Shown here one piece after another: positions 33,459 through 44,832 of a stretch of 64,000 nucleotides of DNA; position 1 is the stretch's first letter; every line of letters starts with the position of its first letter. Position numbers and translations under genes: made by a program. Where the stretch lies: positions 31,028,852 through 31,092,851 of the forward strand of contig NC_056040.1 in NCBI RefSeq assembly GCF_004379255.2, in the 5' to 3' direction. The notes beneath the pieces are model-generated. The model did not search any database. It was not told the DNA's origin and saw nothing but the letters and a program-made list of their open reading frames with translations. Origin of the DNA: Salvia splendens. Lineage: Eukaryota; Streptophyta; Magnoliopsida; Lamiales; Lamiaceae.

Positions 33459-33475
33459 TGACGTAAAGGCTGACG
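33459..33475. promoter_or_regulatory. as-1-like element, right arm
   Basis: The plus strand reads TGACGTAAAGGCTGACG, one base different from the left arm. Both TGACG cores are kept. Confidence 0.6.
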
Positions 33476-33491
33476 AAAGTGCTTGCACCCT

Positions 33492-34928
33492 TTATTCTTT
33501 CATCTTTCCACTTTGTTGGCTCCCATTTGCCTTATCTGGCGTTTTCTCGATCATCTTGATGAAGTTAGCAAAATTATCTTCTGTTGAGAAGCCTTCTTCT
33601 TCTTCGAATGGATCCTGAGCATCCCTAAAATTTTTATGCTCATCATTGTTTGGAGAGAGTTCTGGAGAATTAATATCTGTATCTCCTTCTTCGTTTTCAT
33701 CTTCATCCATATGATCAATGTCTTTTCCAATACTAGCCATATATTTTGATATAAGTTCCTTCTCATTCATTTTTGAGATATTCTTCCTCAAGAATTCTTC
33801 AAAAGGAGTAATGTCTTTTTTCAGAGATTTATTAACTCTCTTTTGTTCTTTATAAAAAGAAACTCTTTCTTTTATTAATTGAAGAGTCTGGAGACCTTGG
33901 ATATCCCCTGACTTGTCCTTCTCCATCATTGTAGGCCAAAACCTAGTGGAGAACTGTCTTTTAAGGCACGGAACATTGTTATGATCAAAACCAATTTCTG
34001 GTTCCCATTTCCAGATCCACGGAATACCAAACTCTGCATAAAAATGAAGAGTCTCCATATTATGGAAAAATCTATTTTGATTCTCTGCTTCTATTAATGC
34101 AGGAGAAACTTGTTTCCATTTGAAAAATAAGGATTTAAATTCTTCTGGAAGTATTTTCTCAGAAGTTCCAAAGGTCTGCCACCAGTCATATACCCATGTT
34201 GGCAGTCCTTGTTCATAGACTTTTGGGCAGATTTTAATCCACCACGAATGTTTATGATAAGGATTTTGGTAAAAGAAGGTTTTATAATAAGCTTCCTTTA
34301 TATCCCAATAATTGAAGTTTATAACTTCTCTGCCACCATTATTATTCTTAATTTGACATTCTCTTTCTCTTAGGGTTCCAAAACCCCAGTCTTCAGCTGT
34401 TATTATTTGCTTAATTATTATTCTGCTAAAATTATAAACTTTAGCCTCCTTATAAGTTTTGAAATGCCTGATCTCACAAGCTCCCATACTTATCAGGAAT
34501 TCTTCATAAAAAATTCTTTTTTTATAAGCAGGAGCAGCATATGATGTTGTATCCATATAACGCTGCATAAGCTTCCAAGGCTCTTTTTCCCATTTAAGGT
34601 CATGAGTTTCAAGGAAGATAATGATATCTTTGAAGGGAGAAGGAATATACTTTTCTTTCTCTTCTGATGAAGTTATTACCTCAGCATAGGATGTTGAACC
34701 TTGTACTTTATTAGCCCAAGATGATGAGGTTCCCTCACTATCCTTTTTTGAGTTCAGATATTCCTGAACTTTCTGAAGTAATTCTGGATTATCTTCCAGT
34801 TGGTCGATACCTGTGATATTTTCCTTCAAAAGTTTCTTATTACCATGCTGAATGATGGGGATTCCACCTCCTCTTTCTTTATAAAAGGAAGGGTATTGGC
34901 TCCTTTGGCCTCTTCCTCTGGGGAGCAT
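33492..34928 (-). CDS. Pararetrovirus ORF downstream of pol, right arm (478 codons)
   Basis: Uninterrupted, with a true ATG (34928). The Arg/Gly-rich start (MLPRGRGQRSQ) resembles an RNA-binding tail. Then come a Ser/Thr-rich part, a long Trp/Tyr/Phe-rich central region (YWDIKEAYYKTFFYQNPYHK, CPKVYEQGLPTWVYDWWQT, FGIPWIWKWEPE), a basic helix-rich part, and an acidic C-terminus. No enzymatic motif is visible. Position after the RNase H and before the promoter fits either an unknown-function ORF as in florendoviruses or a transactivator; I lack the evidence to choose. It is one of the few intact frames in the window. Confidence 0.75.
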   Translation of the reverse strand: MLPRGRGQRSQYPSFYKERGGGIPIIQHGNKKLLKENITGIDQLEDNPELLQKVQEYLNSKKDSEGTSSSWANKVQGSTSYAEVITSSEEKEKYIPSPFKDIIIFLETHDLKWEKEPWKLMQRYMDTTSYAAPAYKKRIFYEEFLISMGACEIRHFKTYKEAKVYNFSRIIIKQIITAEDWGFGTLRERECQIKNNNGGREVINFNYWDIKEAYYKTFFYQNPYHKHSWWIKICPKVYEQGLPTWVYDWWQTFGTSEKILPEEFKSLFFKWKQVSPALIEAENQNRFFHNMETLHFYAEFGIPWIWKWEPEIGFDHNNVPCLKRQFSTRFWPTMMEKDKSGDIQGLQTLQLIKERVSFYKEQKRVNKSLKKDITPFEEFLRKNISKMNEKELISKYMASIGKDIDHMDEDENEEGDTDINSPELSPNNDEHKNFRDAQDPFEEEEGFSTEDNFANFIKMIEKTPDKANGSQQSGKMKE

Positions 34929-34947
34929 AACTACAAAATGAAACGTT

Positions 34948-35178
34948 TTAGGTTAAACCAATGAGAATAATTATATTAATTTTTCTCTCACAATCTCTTA
35001 TAAGTCTTCTGAGATTAAGAGCTTCCTCCAAGATAGGTCTGAGGGAAGTAGCCGGGCGCCACCTTCTAATATAATACCTTTCTCTATCAAGTTCTTCTAT
35101 TCTAATCTTATAATTTAAAATCATATTTTGGAGATCACGTATCTCCTGGTTATAGCAAATCCTATATGGATTAACCAT
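34948..35178 (-). CDS. Pararetrovirus small ORF, right arm (76 codons)
   Basis: Same protein as at 30599-30829, with the start overlapping the RNase H stop. Complete conservation between the arms fits a recent duplication. Confidence 0.7.
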   Translation of the reverse strand: MVNPYRICYNQEIRDLQNMILNYKIRIEELDRERYYIRRWRPATSLRPILEEALNLRRLIRDCERKINIIILIGLT

Positions 35179-37004
35179 TAGTAATAAATTCTCTAGTTAG
35201 GAAATCGGGTAAATTATTGTCCGATCCTTTTTTATAAATAATTTCAAAATCAAAAGGAGCAAGATGCGCTTGCCATCTAGCAAACATCTGCTTAGAAACA
35301 TCGTGCTTAAAATCTTTATCAAACAAAAATTTTGCTGCCTGGCAATCTGTTTTTATTAAAAAACTCTTATTATATAAATCATCTTGAAATTTCAAAACGT
35401 ATTTAAGGATAGCCAGGATTTCTTTAACAACCGTAGCATAGTTCTTTTGACTACTATTCCATTTTCCCGAGTAAAATCTAACAAGATATTCTTGTTTATT
35501 TTTGGGATCAATTTGTTTAAGGATACCTCCATATCCTATATTTGAGGCATCGGTTTCTATAACTTTTTTCCAATCAGGATTGGCAATTAAGAGGCAAGGG
35601 ATATTTTTAACCTTTTCTTTTATTTTTTTAATAGCTTCTGTATGACTATTATTCCAGGGCTTAGGATCCTTCTTAAGCCTTTCATAAAGAATAGCTGTAT
35701 CCTGAGCAAGATTTTTATAATAAGGAGAAATATAATTAATACTCCCTAGGAACCTTTGTAATTGAGTTTTATCCCTTATTTCATCTGGAAATTTAGACGC
35801 AAACTCGATGCTTCTATTTATAGGAATTATTTTTCCTTTCTCAATATTATGACCTAAAAATCTAACACAAACTTGAAACAATTTCATCTTAGATTTGGAT
35901 ATAACAAGGCCATTATTTGAAATAAGATTTTTAAAAATTCTAAGATGCTCAAAATGAGTTTGGATGTCTTTTGAAAAGACTAAGATATCATCGATATAAA
36001 CGATGATAAAATCACTGTAAGGATTGAATATATCATTCATGATTTTTTGGAATTCTGAAGGTGCGTTTTTTAAACCAAAAGGCATCACCTTCCACTCGAA
36101 TTGTCCAAAGGGAACATTAAAAGCAGTTTTATAAACATCCCTTTTATCAATCTGAATCTGCCAATATCCAGATTTTAGATCAAATTTTGAAAATATAATA
36201 GCGTTTAAAAGCCTATCTAATAAATCTTTTTTATTGGGCATCGGATATCTAAACAATTTCAAGGCCTTATTAAGCGGTTTATAGTTGATAACTAACCTTG
36301 GAACTCCTCTTTCTTGTTCAGCTTGCTTATTAACATAGAAAGCTGTGCAAGACCAAGGAGATTTAGAGGGTTGTATGAGGCCCTTTTCTTCAAGACTTTT
36401 GACCTCTTTTTTACAAAGATCCAGATACTCCTTATTCATTTGACCTGGTCTAGCTTTAGTAGGGATTCTAGATTCATCAAAATCTTCTTCATAATCAAGG
36501 TTAACAATATGCTTTTTTCTATCCCAAAAAGCATTGGGATGTTCATTACAAATTTGTTCAGTAAAATTATTTTCTATTAATTTAATTTTTTCTTTAAGCT
36601 TCGGGTTTTCCAATTGTGCTTCAATATTAATAGAATTAATTTCTTGTTTTATAAAATTAATTTGGTTTTGTTTATTAATAATATTTTCTCTAATATTATT
36701 CAGAACTCTGCTAATAGGTTCTGTGACGAAGGGAAACTCAAAAGATATATTACCGAAATTTCCTATTATTCCTTTGTTATCAACTCTGATAGGTAAGATT
36801 TTCCTAAGGAAAGGAGTTCCTAATATAATTTGGTTGGAAATATTCTTAACTAAAAGAAAGCTATTAGGAATACAAGCTTTATTCTTATATATAAAGGCTT
36901 TAGGAAGCTTATAACTAATTTCCATTTTTAGATTATTAGCAGAGAATAAATTATGCGAGGTTTTCTCAAAGTATCTAGTAGGTATTAAACCCTCCTGAAT
37001 ACAA
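35171..37004 (-). pseudogene. Endogenous pararetrovirus, right arm: RT-RNase H
   Basis: Open from just after the damaged protease site to FITNG then stop. It shows KARPGQMNKEYLDLCKKEVK, RT fingers (PRLVINYKPLNKALK), MPFGLKNAPSEFQ, YIDDILVFS, LGSINYISPYYKNLA, and RNase H (ETDASNIGYGG, TDCQAAKFLFD). RT and RNase H look complete in this arm. Differences from the left arm are single residues (for example KLF against KWF, KRDV against KRDF). Confidence 0.9.
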
Positions 37005-37026
37005 TTAAGAGCAATTAAGAGCAATT
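36998..37026 (-). other. Protease active-site lesion in the right arm
   Basis: Where the left arm codes V-D-S-G-A-D, this arm has lost that stretch and instead repeats CTTAATTGCT. The result is a frame change and stop just after LIALNCS, so the aspartic protease lacks its catalytic triplet. Confidence 0.85.
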
Positions 37027-39416
37027 AATTCTTTTTTATAGTTATTATCAATAAGAAGGATAATCTTTATAAACCATTTCTGAGAAGTAATTAATTCAAG
37101 TTTTGAAAGGAATAACCCTTCATCGTTGCTGTTTGTAGTAGAAACTTCTTTTCCTTTTTCAATTGTTGAGATACGTAAATCTTGGATCCTTAAGTTATTT
37201 CTTAATTCTTTAATTTCTTCTTTAAGGTTATTTATTTCTGAATTTAAATCTTTTACCACTGGTTTATTAGAGTATTTTTGATTCATTAATCTTTTAACTT
37301 CGGCCATAGTATATGGCTCCGAATTATTATAAGTCATAGTATAAGGTTCAGAATCATAGTTATCTTTCTCAATTAAATCTTTGTTTTTTAATTGATCAAA
37401 GATTTCAAGTCTTAATTTCTCATCTTTTATTATTTTCAAAAGTTCTGTTATATCATTACTAGTTATGACATTTATATTACTACTACTTCCTGCTTCATCT
37501 TGAAACTGGGCTATGATTTCGTAAAGATTATCACATTTACAAGAATCATTACTGGAATCTGAAACAGAAATATTTTCCGTTTCCTCACAAGTCATATCCT
37601 CATCGGAATTTTGATCACTAAATTCTTCTTTTTGTTCTAAAATTTCTATAATAGAATCTTTGAGATCTTTATCTATCTCAAGATTGTTAATTTTTCTTTT
37701 TATATTTTTTTTATTTTTTATCCAACAATTACTAGCATAGTGACCTGGTTTTTTACAAAAATCACATATTATAGGGATATTCTTTTTCTTTCTATAAGTT
37801 TCCCTTTTTTCTCTTTTTTCTCTTCTTTTATGAGTTTTTCTAGTGGGAACATTATAATCTTTTCTATTATCATATTTTTTAGTTTTTTCTTTTGTAACAG
37901 GGATATTTTCTACCCTAAATTGGTTACAAAATTGCCCTAATTGTCTCTTCTCATTAAGATTATTTTTCTTAATTTGTCTATCAAGTTTTATCTCATTGCA
38001 AAGAGATAATCCTTCTTGGATACAGAATACTATTAATTTACCATAAGTAAAATTATCATAATTGATATTAATATTTCCTTGTCTTAATTTGGCTCTTACT
38101 CTTTCAGCAAAGAGATAAGGTAACCCATCTATGAATTTAAACTTCCAATGAGCACTATTACTTTCTGGGAGTTCCATAACTCTACTTAAAAAAGTATCTT
38201 TATACCATCTAAAACTAGTAAGAGTTTTGCATCTTAAATTTTGAAGTAGTGTTCTAATAGTCTCACTATTATCAGACCATCTTCCTGTAAAGTGTTCCAT
38301 AATATTTATGACAAGAGTATAAACAGAATTTTCTGTAATATTATTGTCTTCTGTTTTTACCGAGGTAAGAATAATATTTCTATTTTCTGCGGTGAGATAA
38401 TTATCCCACCAACCTTTTAACTGACTTGTGAAGCCTGCTGTTATCATTTTTGCAATTTGGCTATCAGTATTACCAAGATTTTTTGCCACAGTACTATACA
38501 TGAGCATTCTATGGATAATATTTTGAATGTGCCTATCGTTATAACCATCAATATTCCATTCATAAATATTTTTTCCATTATAAGAATTATTTATCGTATA
38601 CTCCTGTTCTTCAATAAGGACATCCTGGGGAGTTGGTCTATTATAATAATACATCCTTTGGGTTGGTTTATCAGCAAATTTAAATTTTTCCAGTTTATAA
38701 ATTTCTTCTATATTTTGACCATCACTATCAGTTTCCTCCATTCCTTTATTGAGAGTATTGATCTTAAACTTATTGAATTGTTTAATTATAACTTCTTCAA
38801 TATTATCCTTAGCTTTCATTTTAAAATCTTTTATGATAGGAGGAGGTTGTATACTAGGAGTACAAACAACCTGTTTGACTTCTTTTTCAATATAAAAGTG
38901 TTCTTTAATACTCTTTAATTCAGAAGTTATTTTTTCAATCTTATTTGTTATACAATTAATATTTTCTCCAAGCCTTATAAGGTAAAGGTTTGTAAAATTT
39001 CTTTGTTTAATTATCTCGTTAATATAACCCATGGTATTAATAAAGGATTCGTTATCAATCAATTTATGAAAAGCTTTAAAATATCTAATTTCATTGTCTT
39101 CCTCTATTTGAAAAGATCTAGGAGGAGGAAAACTAGACCTAATATTTTCTCCCGTTTGGGAAAGAGTATAATTCCTTTCAATTGTAGAGATGTAATTTTT
39201 TACGTAAGTATTTATGAACCAAGGAACAAACGAAATTTCTAGATTAATTTCAGCAAGTTCTTTATAAAATTCTTCAGCAAAATCTTTCTTTTCTTGGGTA
39301 GAGAAGTTGGTATTAAACCAATCTCTAAAATCTTTCCAAATAGGTTTTTTATAATCCTCCTGTATTTTAAGTCTGGCAGGGGATCCTTGACTAAAATCAT
39401 TTTTTCTTTTATTCAT
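37005..39416 (-). pseudogene. Endogenous pararetrovirus, right arm: coat protein and start of protease
   Basis: I place the start at MNKRKND (39416), one base after the movement-protein stop (TAAAATG), not at upstream non-ATG codons. Regions: basic N-terminus; helical part (about 20-230); coat core with FTSQLKGWWDNYLT and EHFTGRWSDNSE; basic stretch (KRREKREKRETYRKKK); zinc knuckle CDFCKKPGHYASNCW; acidic linker; protease lead-in (GLFLSKLELITSQKWF). About 803 codons are open until the protease lesion at 37005. The N-terminal part (38430-39416) has no partner in the left arm. Confidence 0.85.
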
Positions 39417-39417
39417 T

Positions 39418-40020
39418 TTAATCAGAGAAATTAAATTCTGATACTGTTGCGTTTGGATCAACAGTATATATTCCTCTAGCAATATTATCTTCTTTTATTT
39501 TAATTCCCTCAACTTTATCTTCCCTAACTCCTGTCTCTCTTATTCTGGAGGTGGAGACTCTAGAGGACTCAGGATATTCAACCTTATAATTAGGGGCTAT
39601 ATAGAAATAATTTTCTTTATCAGATCTAGAGCATAAGCTGTCACTAGATCTTCTGTGATTTTCAAATTCGATTTGAACTTGTCCATCAGGCGTTTGAGTA
39701 ATACTTAAAGGCCTGTTTTGAGTTCGAGGAACTCGTGGGACAGCGTTATCTATAATCCAGTTTTTAGGAAATTCAATTTCTTCCCATTTAATAGATCTTC
39801 TAGTAGTGATCTCAGACTTTTTAAAATTAGTTTCTATTAAAACAGTTTCATTTATAGATTTGTCTTTGATTCTACATCTTGGGTTTAAAGTATGTAGAGG
39901 TTTATAATATATCCTGCTACAAACACATATAACCTCAGATCCTGAAGTATAATTATAGCCATGAGTTTTAACATTTAGAGTTAAAGCATCATATATATTA
40001 ATATCTGACAATGAAAGTTG
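39418..40020 (-). pseudogene. Pararetrovirus movement protein, C-terminal part
   Basis: Reads SDINIYDALTLNVKTHGYNY, EVICVCSRIYYKPLHTLNP, and ends FNFSD then TAA. This resembles the end of 30K-superfamily movement proteins of caulimovirids. The frame enters from a (TAT)n run with no ATG, so the N-terminal and central parts are missing. The few first codons are at the palindrome centre, so the genome was cut within this gene. Confidence 0.7.
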
Positions 40021-40046
40021 CAAATAATAATAATAATAATAATAGG
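40021..40046. repeat. (AAT)n microsatellite at the pararetrovirus border
   Basis: About eight ATA/AAT units at the right edge of viral sequence. The left edge is also AAT-like (CCAATAATAGTAATAAC, 27322-27338). Integration at or filling-in with a simple repeat is likely. Confidence 0.7.
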
Positions 40047-41081
40047 CTTGAGACTTTCTCTCTAAATTAATTAGATTATTTTTTCTTAAGACTAAAGTAG
40101 TACATTCCTATTGTGTAGTTTCAAAAGGTTAACTCCGCGAGTACGATCGTAGTAAGAAATTCAAGTTAAAGGAACTAAACGAACAAGGTGAGCTTTCCTA
40201 TACTAAAAATACAAATTATTTTCTCAACGAAAACTCAAACTCATGTTCGTGATTTTAATGATGTTGTCATGCCATAAATGTTTTTGTGTATGATGCCTAT
40301 CTCTTGGCTAAGGCCAAGTGTATTATGAATGATGATATATGTGAATCGAATTCGGGTCCTAGTGAGGGTGGTGTCCCTACTTGGACGAGTGTACACATAG
40401 ACCTCTGACCGTGAACGGTAGAGAAGGTGGCCACCTTCCCGGAACAAGGAAACCTCTGACGTGAAGGGCAGAGAAGGTGACCGTATGAGAACACCATCTC
40501 GACGGCACAATGTGATCAGATATGGCTAAGTACAGGGGAAAAAACGGGGTTGCTGCCCGATGTGAATATTTTTAGTAAGCTCGGGTCTTCTCAATAAAAC
40601 TCCCGAGTGTTACCGTGATGATGGCTCGACAATATTTTCAAATGTATATTTGTATTTTTCGGCAATGTGTTCACTGAGTACTTTTGTACTTAGCCCTGCA
40701 TATATTTCTAAATGTGCAGGTCGAGTCGTGGAAGGGGGAAACAAGTGCTGTGGAGAGCAGGCTAGTAGCTAATTAAGAATAAAACTCTCGGAGGTTCATG
40801 TCTCCACCCATGGATCGCATTCTTTTGCTTCCGATGGGCCGGTTAAGATGCAGTGCCTATGTTACTTTTGACTCTAATAATCAGAACTTGTATGAACAGT
40901 CACTCGATTATGCATGATCGAGTGTACTTTGTTATAAGTATTTTCCCTGTCGACTTTATTTTGGTATGTCTCGTTCTGCCTTGGCTTTAATTTCCCCTAA
41001 ATTCTATCCCCGCTACTTATAATCCCCCTTAGTCACGATTTCCCCGGGGTATGCTATCCTTAGCGGACTACGGTCGTGACA
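40047..41081 (+). mobile_element. Chromovirus-like solo LTR, right part
   Basis: Ends CGGTCGTGACA followed by the TSD CATGT (41082-41086). The second half matches the LTR at 45325-51197: CACTGAGTACTTTTGTACTTAGCCCTGCAT here against CACTGAGTATTTTATAGTACTCAGCCCTGCAT there. Two short frames inside (40241-40510) are not gene-like. Confidence 0.75.
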
Positions 41082-41086
41082 CATGT

Positions 41087-41359
41087 TGCTTGCTCTCTTG
41101 TTTTATTAATTTTCTTGTCTAGTTTTTTCTTTCTTAGTAAAACTGAAGTTTTCCTCCCCGTAGAATTGAAGCCAGTAGTAGTTTTGATTTTTAATTGTCT
41201 TTTGCTTTAATTTTTGTTTTTTTGTTGTTTTTGTAATTTTAATTTTTCATTTTTTTAAAAAAATTATTTTTTGTATTTTTTTGTTTTTCTGTTAAAAATG
41301 GGAGTAGGGTTAGCAGTCCGCTGAGTTGAATTCAGCGGCTCGTCGAGCGAAGACAGTTA
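41087..41359 (+). mobile_element. Athila-like element 2, interior fragment
   Basis: T-rich non-coding stretch, then a block with repeated GCTGAGT/CAGCGGC/CGTCGAGCGA words. The same kind of word (CTCAGCGAGCGGTTCGCTGA) resumes after the hAT insertion at 45207. I assign it to the 3' interior of an Athila-like element. Confidence 0.45.
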
Positions 41360-41961
41360 GGGTAGACTAGAGGACCCCAAACCGAACCGAGCCGGCTGAA
41401 TCGAACCGGAACCGTCACCGGCGGTTCCGAACCGGAACCGGAACCGTCGGCGACGGTTCGAACCGTGACCAGAACCGCTGGTTCCCCCCGGGCCGGTTCA
41501 GGTTTCAATTTCATGCAAACTGTAACCGCCGATTTCGTCAGAACCGCCGGTTCCTAACCGGCGGTTCGGCAGTTCCTGACAACTTTTCAGGCCTATTTCC
41601 GACCTACACCCTAGCCTTTTCAGAAATCGGTTCAGAAACCGCCGGTTTTCGTCACAAACCGTTGACGAAACCGTCGGTTCCGGCGGTAAACCGGCGGTTC
41701 CGCCGGATTTTCAAAAATTTGAAATTTTGAAATTCTTTTTATTTAATTTAATCACATTTTCTACTCACCCCTTTCTTGTGTTAACAAGTCGTTCTCTTCT
41801 CAATCTCAATTTCTCTATTCTCAAGCCAACATTCTCTCTAATTGCTCAAGTTGTTTACGTTATTTGCGCTCATAATTTACTCACGTTGTTTACGTTATCA
41901 TATTCACACAATCACACTATTCTCTAGTCTCTATTCTCCACTTTCAATTTCCATAAATATC

Positions 41962-44522
41962 ATGTCTTCATCTCGTCGTGGTGGTGATCAGGGCAAGGGA
42001 ATTGCCCAAGATCAAAGTGATACTCGTCGTCGACGTGCCCCTACAAGAGCACAAGTTGCGGAGGAGGTGGGAAGGCGAGCCGCTCTTCGAGCGCAAGTAA
42101 GTTCTAATATTTTTTTATTTTTTTAATTCATTTTTATTAAATTCATAATTTCATTTTTTAACATTTATGTGTCTGTGTTTTATTTTTGTTTGTATTTTAC
42201 TTAATTGTATAATTTTCGTAGGAGAAGAAGATCGAAATGCGGCCTTGTTACTTGCCCTCACCGACACCGACCAAGAAGGGGGGCATTCACATTCGGCTTC
42301 GCATTTCAAATACGATGTGAATCTATCATCGGACGAAGGCGATGATGTATCGCATCAATTCCCCCCTTCTAGCGCCGGCCAAGTTGGCGAAAATGATGAG
42401 GAGGCCGATGCTCCTCCTCCTTCAGGACGGAAAAAGAAGAAGATGCATCCAAAGTTGAAATCCAATATTTTCACCAAACATTACAAGAAGGTCTCGGTGG
42501 TAATTACAAATCCTAATGATCCGACCACTACCATAGAGACAAGTGAGTTCAAAGCATATTGTAACTATTGCGAGAAAGTCTATCCATTTAGAACCGGTGG
42601 GGAATATGGTACTCTCCATCGCTGTTTGAAGGTAAAACATCCCATGGAATATGGGCATACTAAGTCCCAAAGCCAAATAAACTTCCCTGCCGGCTCATCG
42701 TCTCAAACAGGTACGCCTCTATTTAAATATGATCCCAAAAATGTTACCGATGTTATGGTAAGATGGGCGGCAATGAAGCATTTGCCGTTTAATTTTTTTA
42801 ATGACAAAAAATATGAAGTTACTATGTAAACCGCATTTAATGTTGTTGCATAAAGAATTCCCCCCTCAACTGCTCAAAGATCTAACAACCGGCAGTTTTT
42901 TAATAAAAAAAGAGAAGTAAGAAAATTTTTATCTAACTTGGGACACAAAGTTAATATTTGCTCTGATGTGTGGACGGATTCTTTCTAGAGAAATTCTTAC
43001 ATGAGAATTTCATGTCATTTTATAGATAATATTTGGACTTTAAATAAACGTTTAATTGGTTTTAGACAATTTCCTTCACCACACACCGCACAAGCAATTG
43101 TATCTTTAATTATTCAAGTTTTGAATGATTATGCTTTATGCAACAAAATATTTTTGGTTGGTTTTGATAACGCAACCGCTAACATTGCAAGTATACCCGA
43201 ATTAATTGCGACTTGCTCCCCAGTGATAAGTGGTAAGTATTTTCACCAACGATGTATATGTCATATTTTAAATTTATGTGTACAAGATGCTTTGTCTTTA
43301 TGGCAAAGTCATATTCAACCTATTATAACAGTTGTATCTTTGATCCACTAGAAGCCTCATTTTGGCAAGGCGCGGAAGAAGTATTGCCATTCGAAGGTAC
43401 ACAACTTTTACTTTAGATATGTCTACTAGATGGAACTCTACATATGATATGTTGCATTCTACATTATATCTTATCGAATATTTGGTTGATTTTTATAGAA
43501 CTTTCCCTGTAGATGATTTTTATCTAACCTCTACTTATTGGGATCAAAGCATGAGTTTATTTAAATTATTCAAAGGTTTTAGAAATGCCACCGTTGAGTT
43601 ATCGGGTGTGTATTATTGCACATTCGTTCGTGTTTTAGAACATTGCATGTATATATCACTTTGTTTTAAAACTGCAATGAAAAATTCCGCAAATAATCCT
43701 GAATTAATGTGTGTTTTATATTATATGGTTGAAAAATGGCTTAAGTATTTCAATGAGATCCCAACGGTTTTTTTGTTTGCAAAAGTTTTGGATCCAAAAT
43801 GGAGACTAGTTGGTACTTTAAAAATTTTAGAATTTTATTACAACAATTTGGCTTCTATTGATCTTGAATCACTCCGAGCTTTGCAATCGAATGACGAGGA
43901 CGACGACAACTACATAAACCTAGCCCAAACATTCCAAATAAACCTCCCCCACCTCCCAACCCTGCAAAGAAGTTTTGAGTTCGACTTGCGGGCTCTCTTT
44001 CACGATTACGAAGCCAAGTATAACAGTACCCACCAAGTGAGACTTAGACACCCCCATCTAACACATAACTTTGGTTTCTTCCAAGTTGATGACCCCGACG
44101 CCCAATCCCAATTGGCGGACCTATACGGCTACAGCAGCGGAGGAAGGACGACAAATTCGGCAAGTGAGTTAGATTTATATTTTGACTCACACTTTTCCTT
44201 CAATGATGAAGAAGGAGGTCCCATTCCCCAACAAATCGACGTCCTAGATTGGTGGGGATCATACGAGAAAGATTTTCCCATTCTTGCATCAATGGCCAAC
44301 GAGATCTTTTCAGTTCCGGCTTCCAATGTCGCCGTAGTGTTCGCCTTTAGTGTTGGAGGCAACGTCTTGGACGACAGAAGAAGTAGACTCACCGGGCAAA
44401 ACATGGAAGCTACCACGTTACTTGATGATTGGTGCTCCGCCGAAATTAGAGACCAAGAACAGGATTGGGACAATCAAGTAGTACAACCCGACAAAGACTA
44501 CTTCCCCGACGAAGAAGAGTAG
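41962..44522 (+). pseudogene. hAT transposase
   Basis: Exon 1 starts MSSSRRGGDQGKGIAQ at 41962 and is followed by a plausible intron (GTAAGTTC near 42096 to TTCGTAG near 42221). Exon 2 holds a BED-type zinc finger (CNYCEKVYPF, then LHRCLKVKHP, about 42550-42650). The catalytic part is broken: a stop after VTM at 42829, another before RNSYMRI, and a stop at 43351. It resumes at 43362 with RWNSTYDML and LDPKWRL. The hATC dimerisation region ends it: SELDLYFDS, DVLDWWGSYEKDFPILASMA, VPASNVAVVFAFSVGG. The change from the usual SAFS-type block is small. Confidence 0.88.
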
Positions 44523-44671
44523 GTCAATTCTTCCGATCAAGCCAAATAGGTAAGCAAGGTAAGAGAACTACGTGGATTTTGATTCCAAAATGCAATTGAG
44601 CATTGAGGATACGTAGACATCTCTACTTAAATTTTAAATTTAAGTTGAGCTCAAGTCATTTTCCTTTATTT

Positions 44672-44832
44672 ATTTGTCCAGAGTCTTTGTCCTAGCGGCA
44701 AAGAGCTTAGATATTATTGCATGAGGTGCCGAGTTCGAGCCCTCTTGACATCAGTTGTAATTTCCTCCTATCTATAGTATAGGAGTTTATTTGTAATTTC
44801 CTCCCTTATATAGGAGTTAATTTTTTTTTTTA
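44672..44832 (+). mobile_element. tRNA-derived SINE inside the hAT element
   Basis: A 161-bp element with an exact 19-bp TSD, AAGTCATTTTCCTTTATTT, at 44653-44671 and 44833-44851. It has an A-box-like CCTAGCGGCAAAGAGCTT and a B box GAGTTCGAGCCC, and ends in a T-run. Transcription by RNA polymerase III from these boxes is known for such SINEs. Confidence 0.88.

Noticed and set aside
38457..38918. Ile/Phe-rich plus-strand frame
   Set aside because: Antisense of the viral coat-protein region, an effect of AT-rich codons.
27338..40046. Idea that the two viral arms are LTRs or that the unit is a Ty3/gypsy element
   Set aside because: Arms are inverted, not direct; there is no integrase or TG...CA ends; a movement-protein remnant and caulimovirid gene order are present.
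25488..41081. Idea of a complete chromovirus with internal genes between two LTRs
   Set aside because: Only one LTR start and one LTR end with a single TSD pair; everything between is the pararetrovirus or spacer.
44672..44832. tRNA gene, because of the GTTCGAGCC B box
   Set aside because: No cloverleaf can be formed and the long TSD and T-tail show a SINE.
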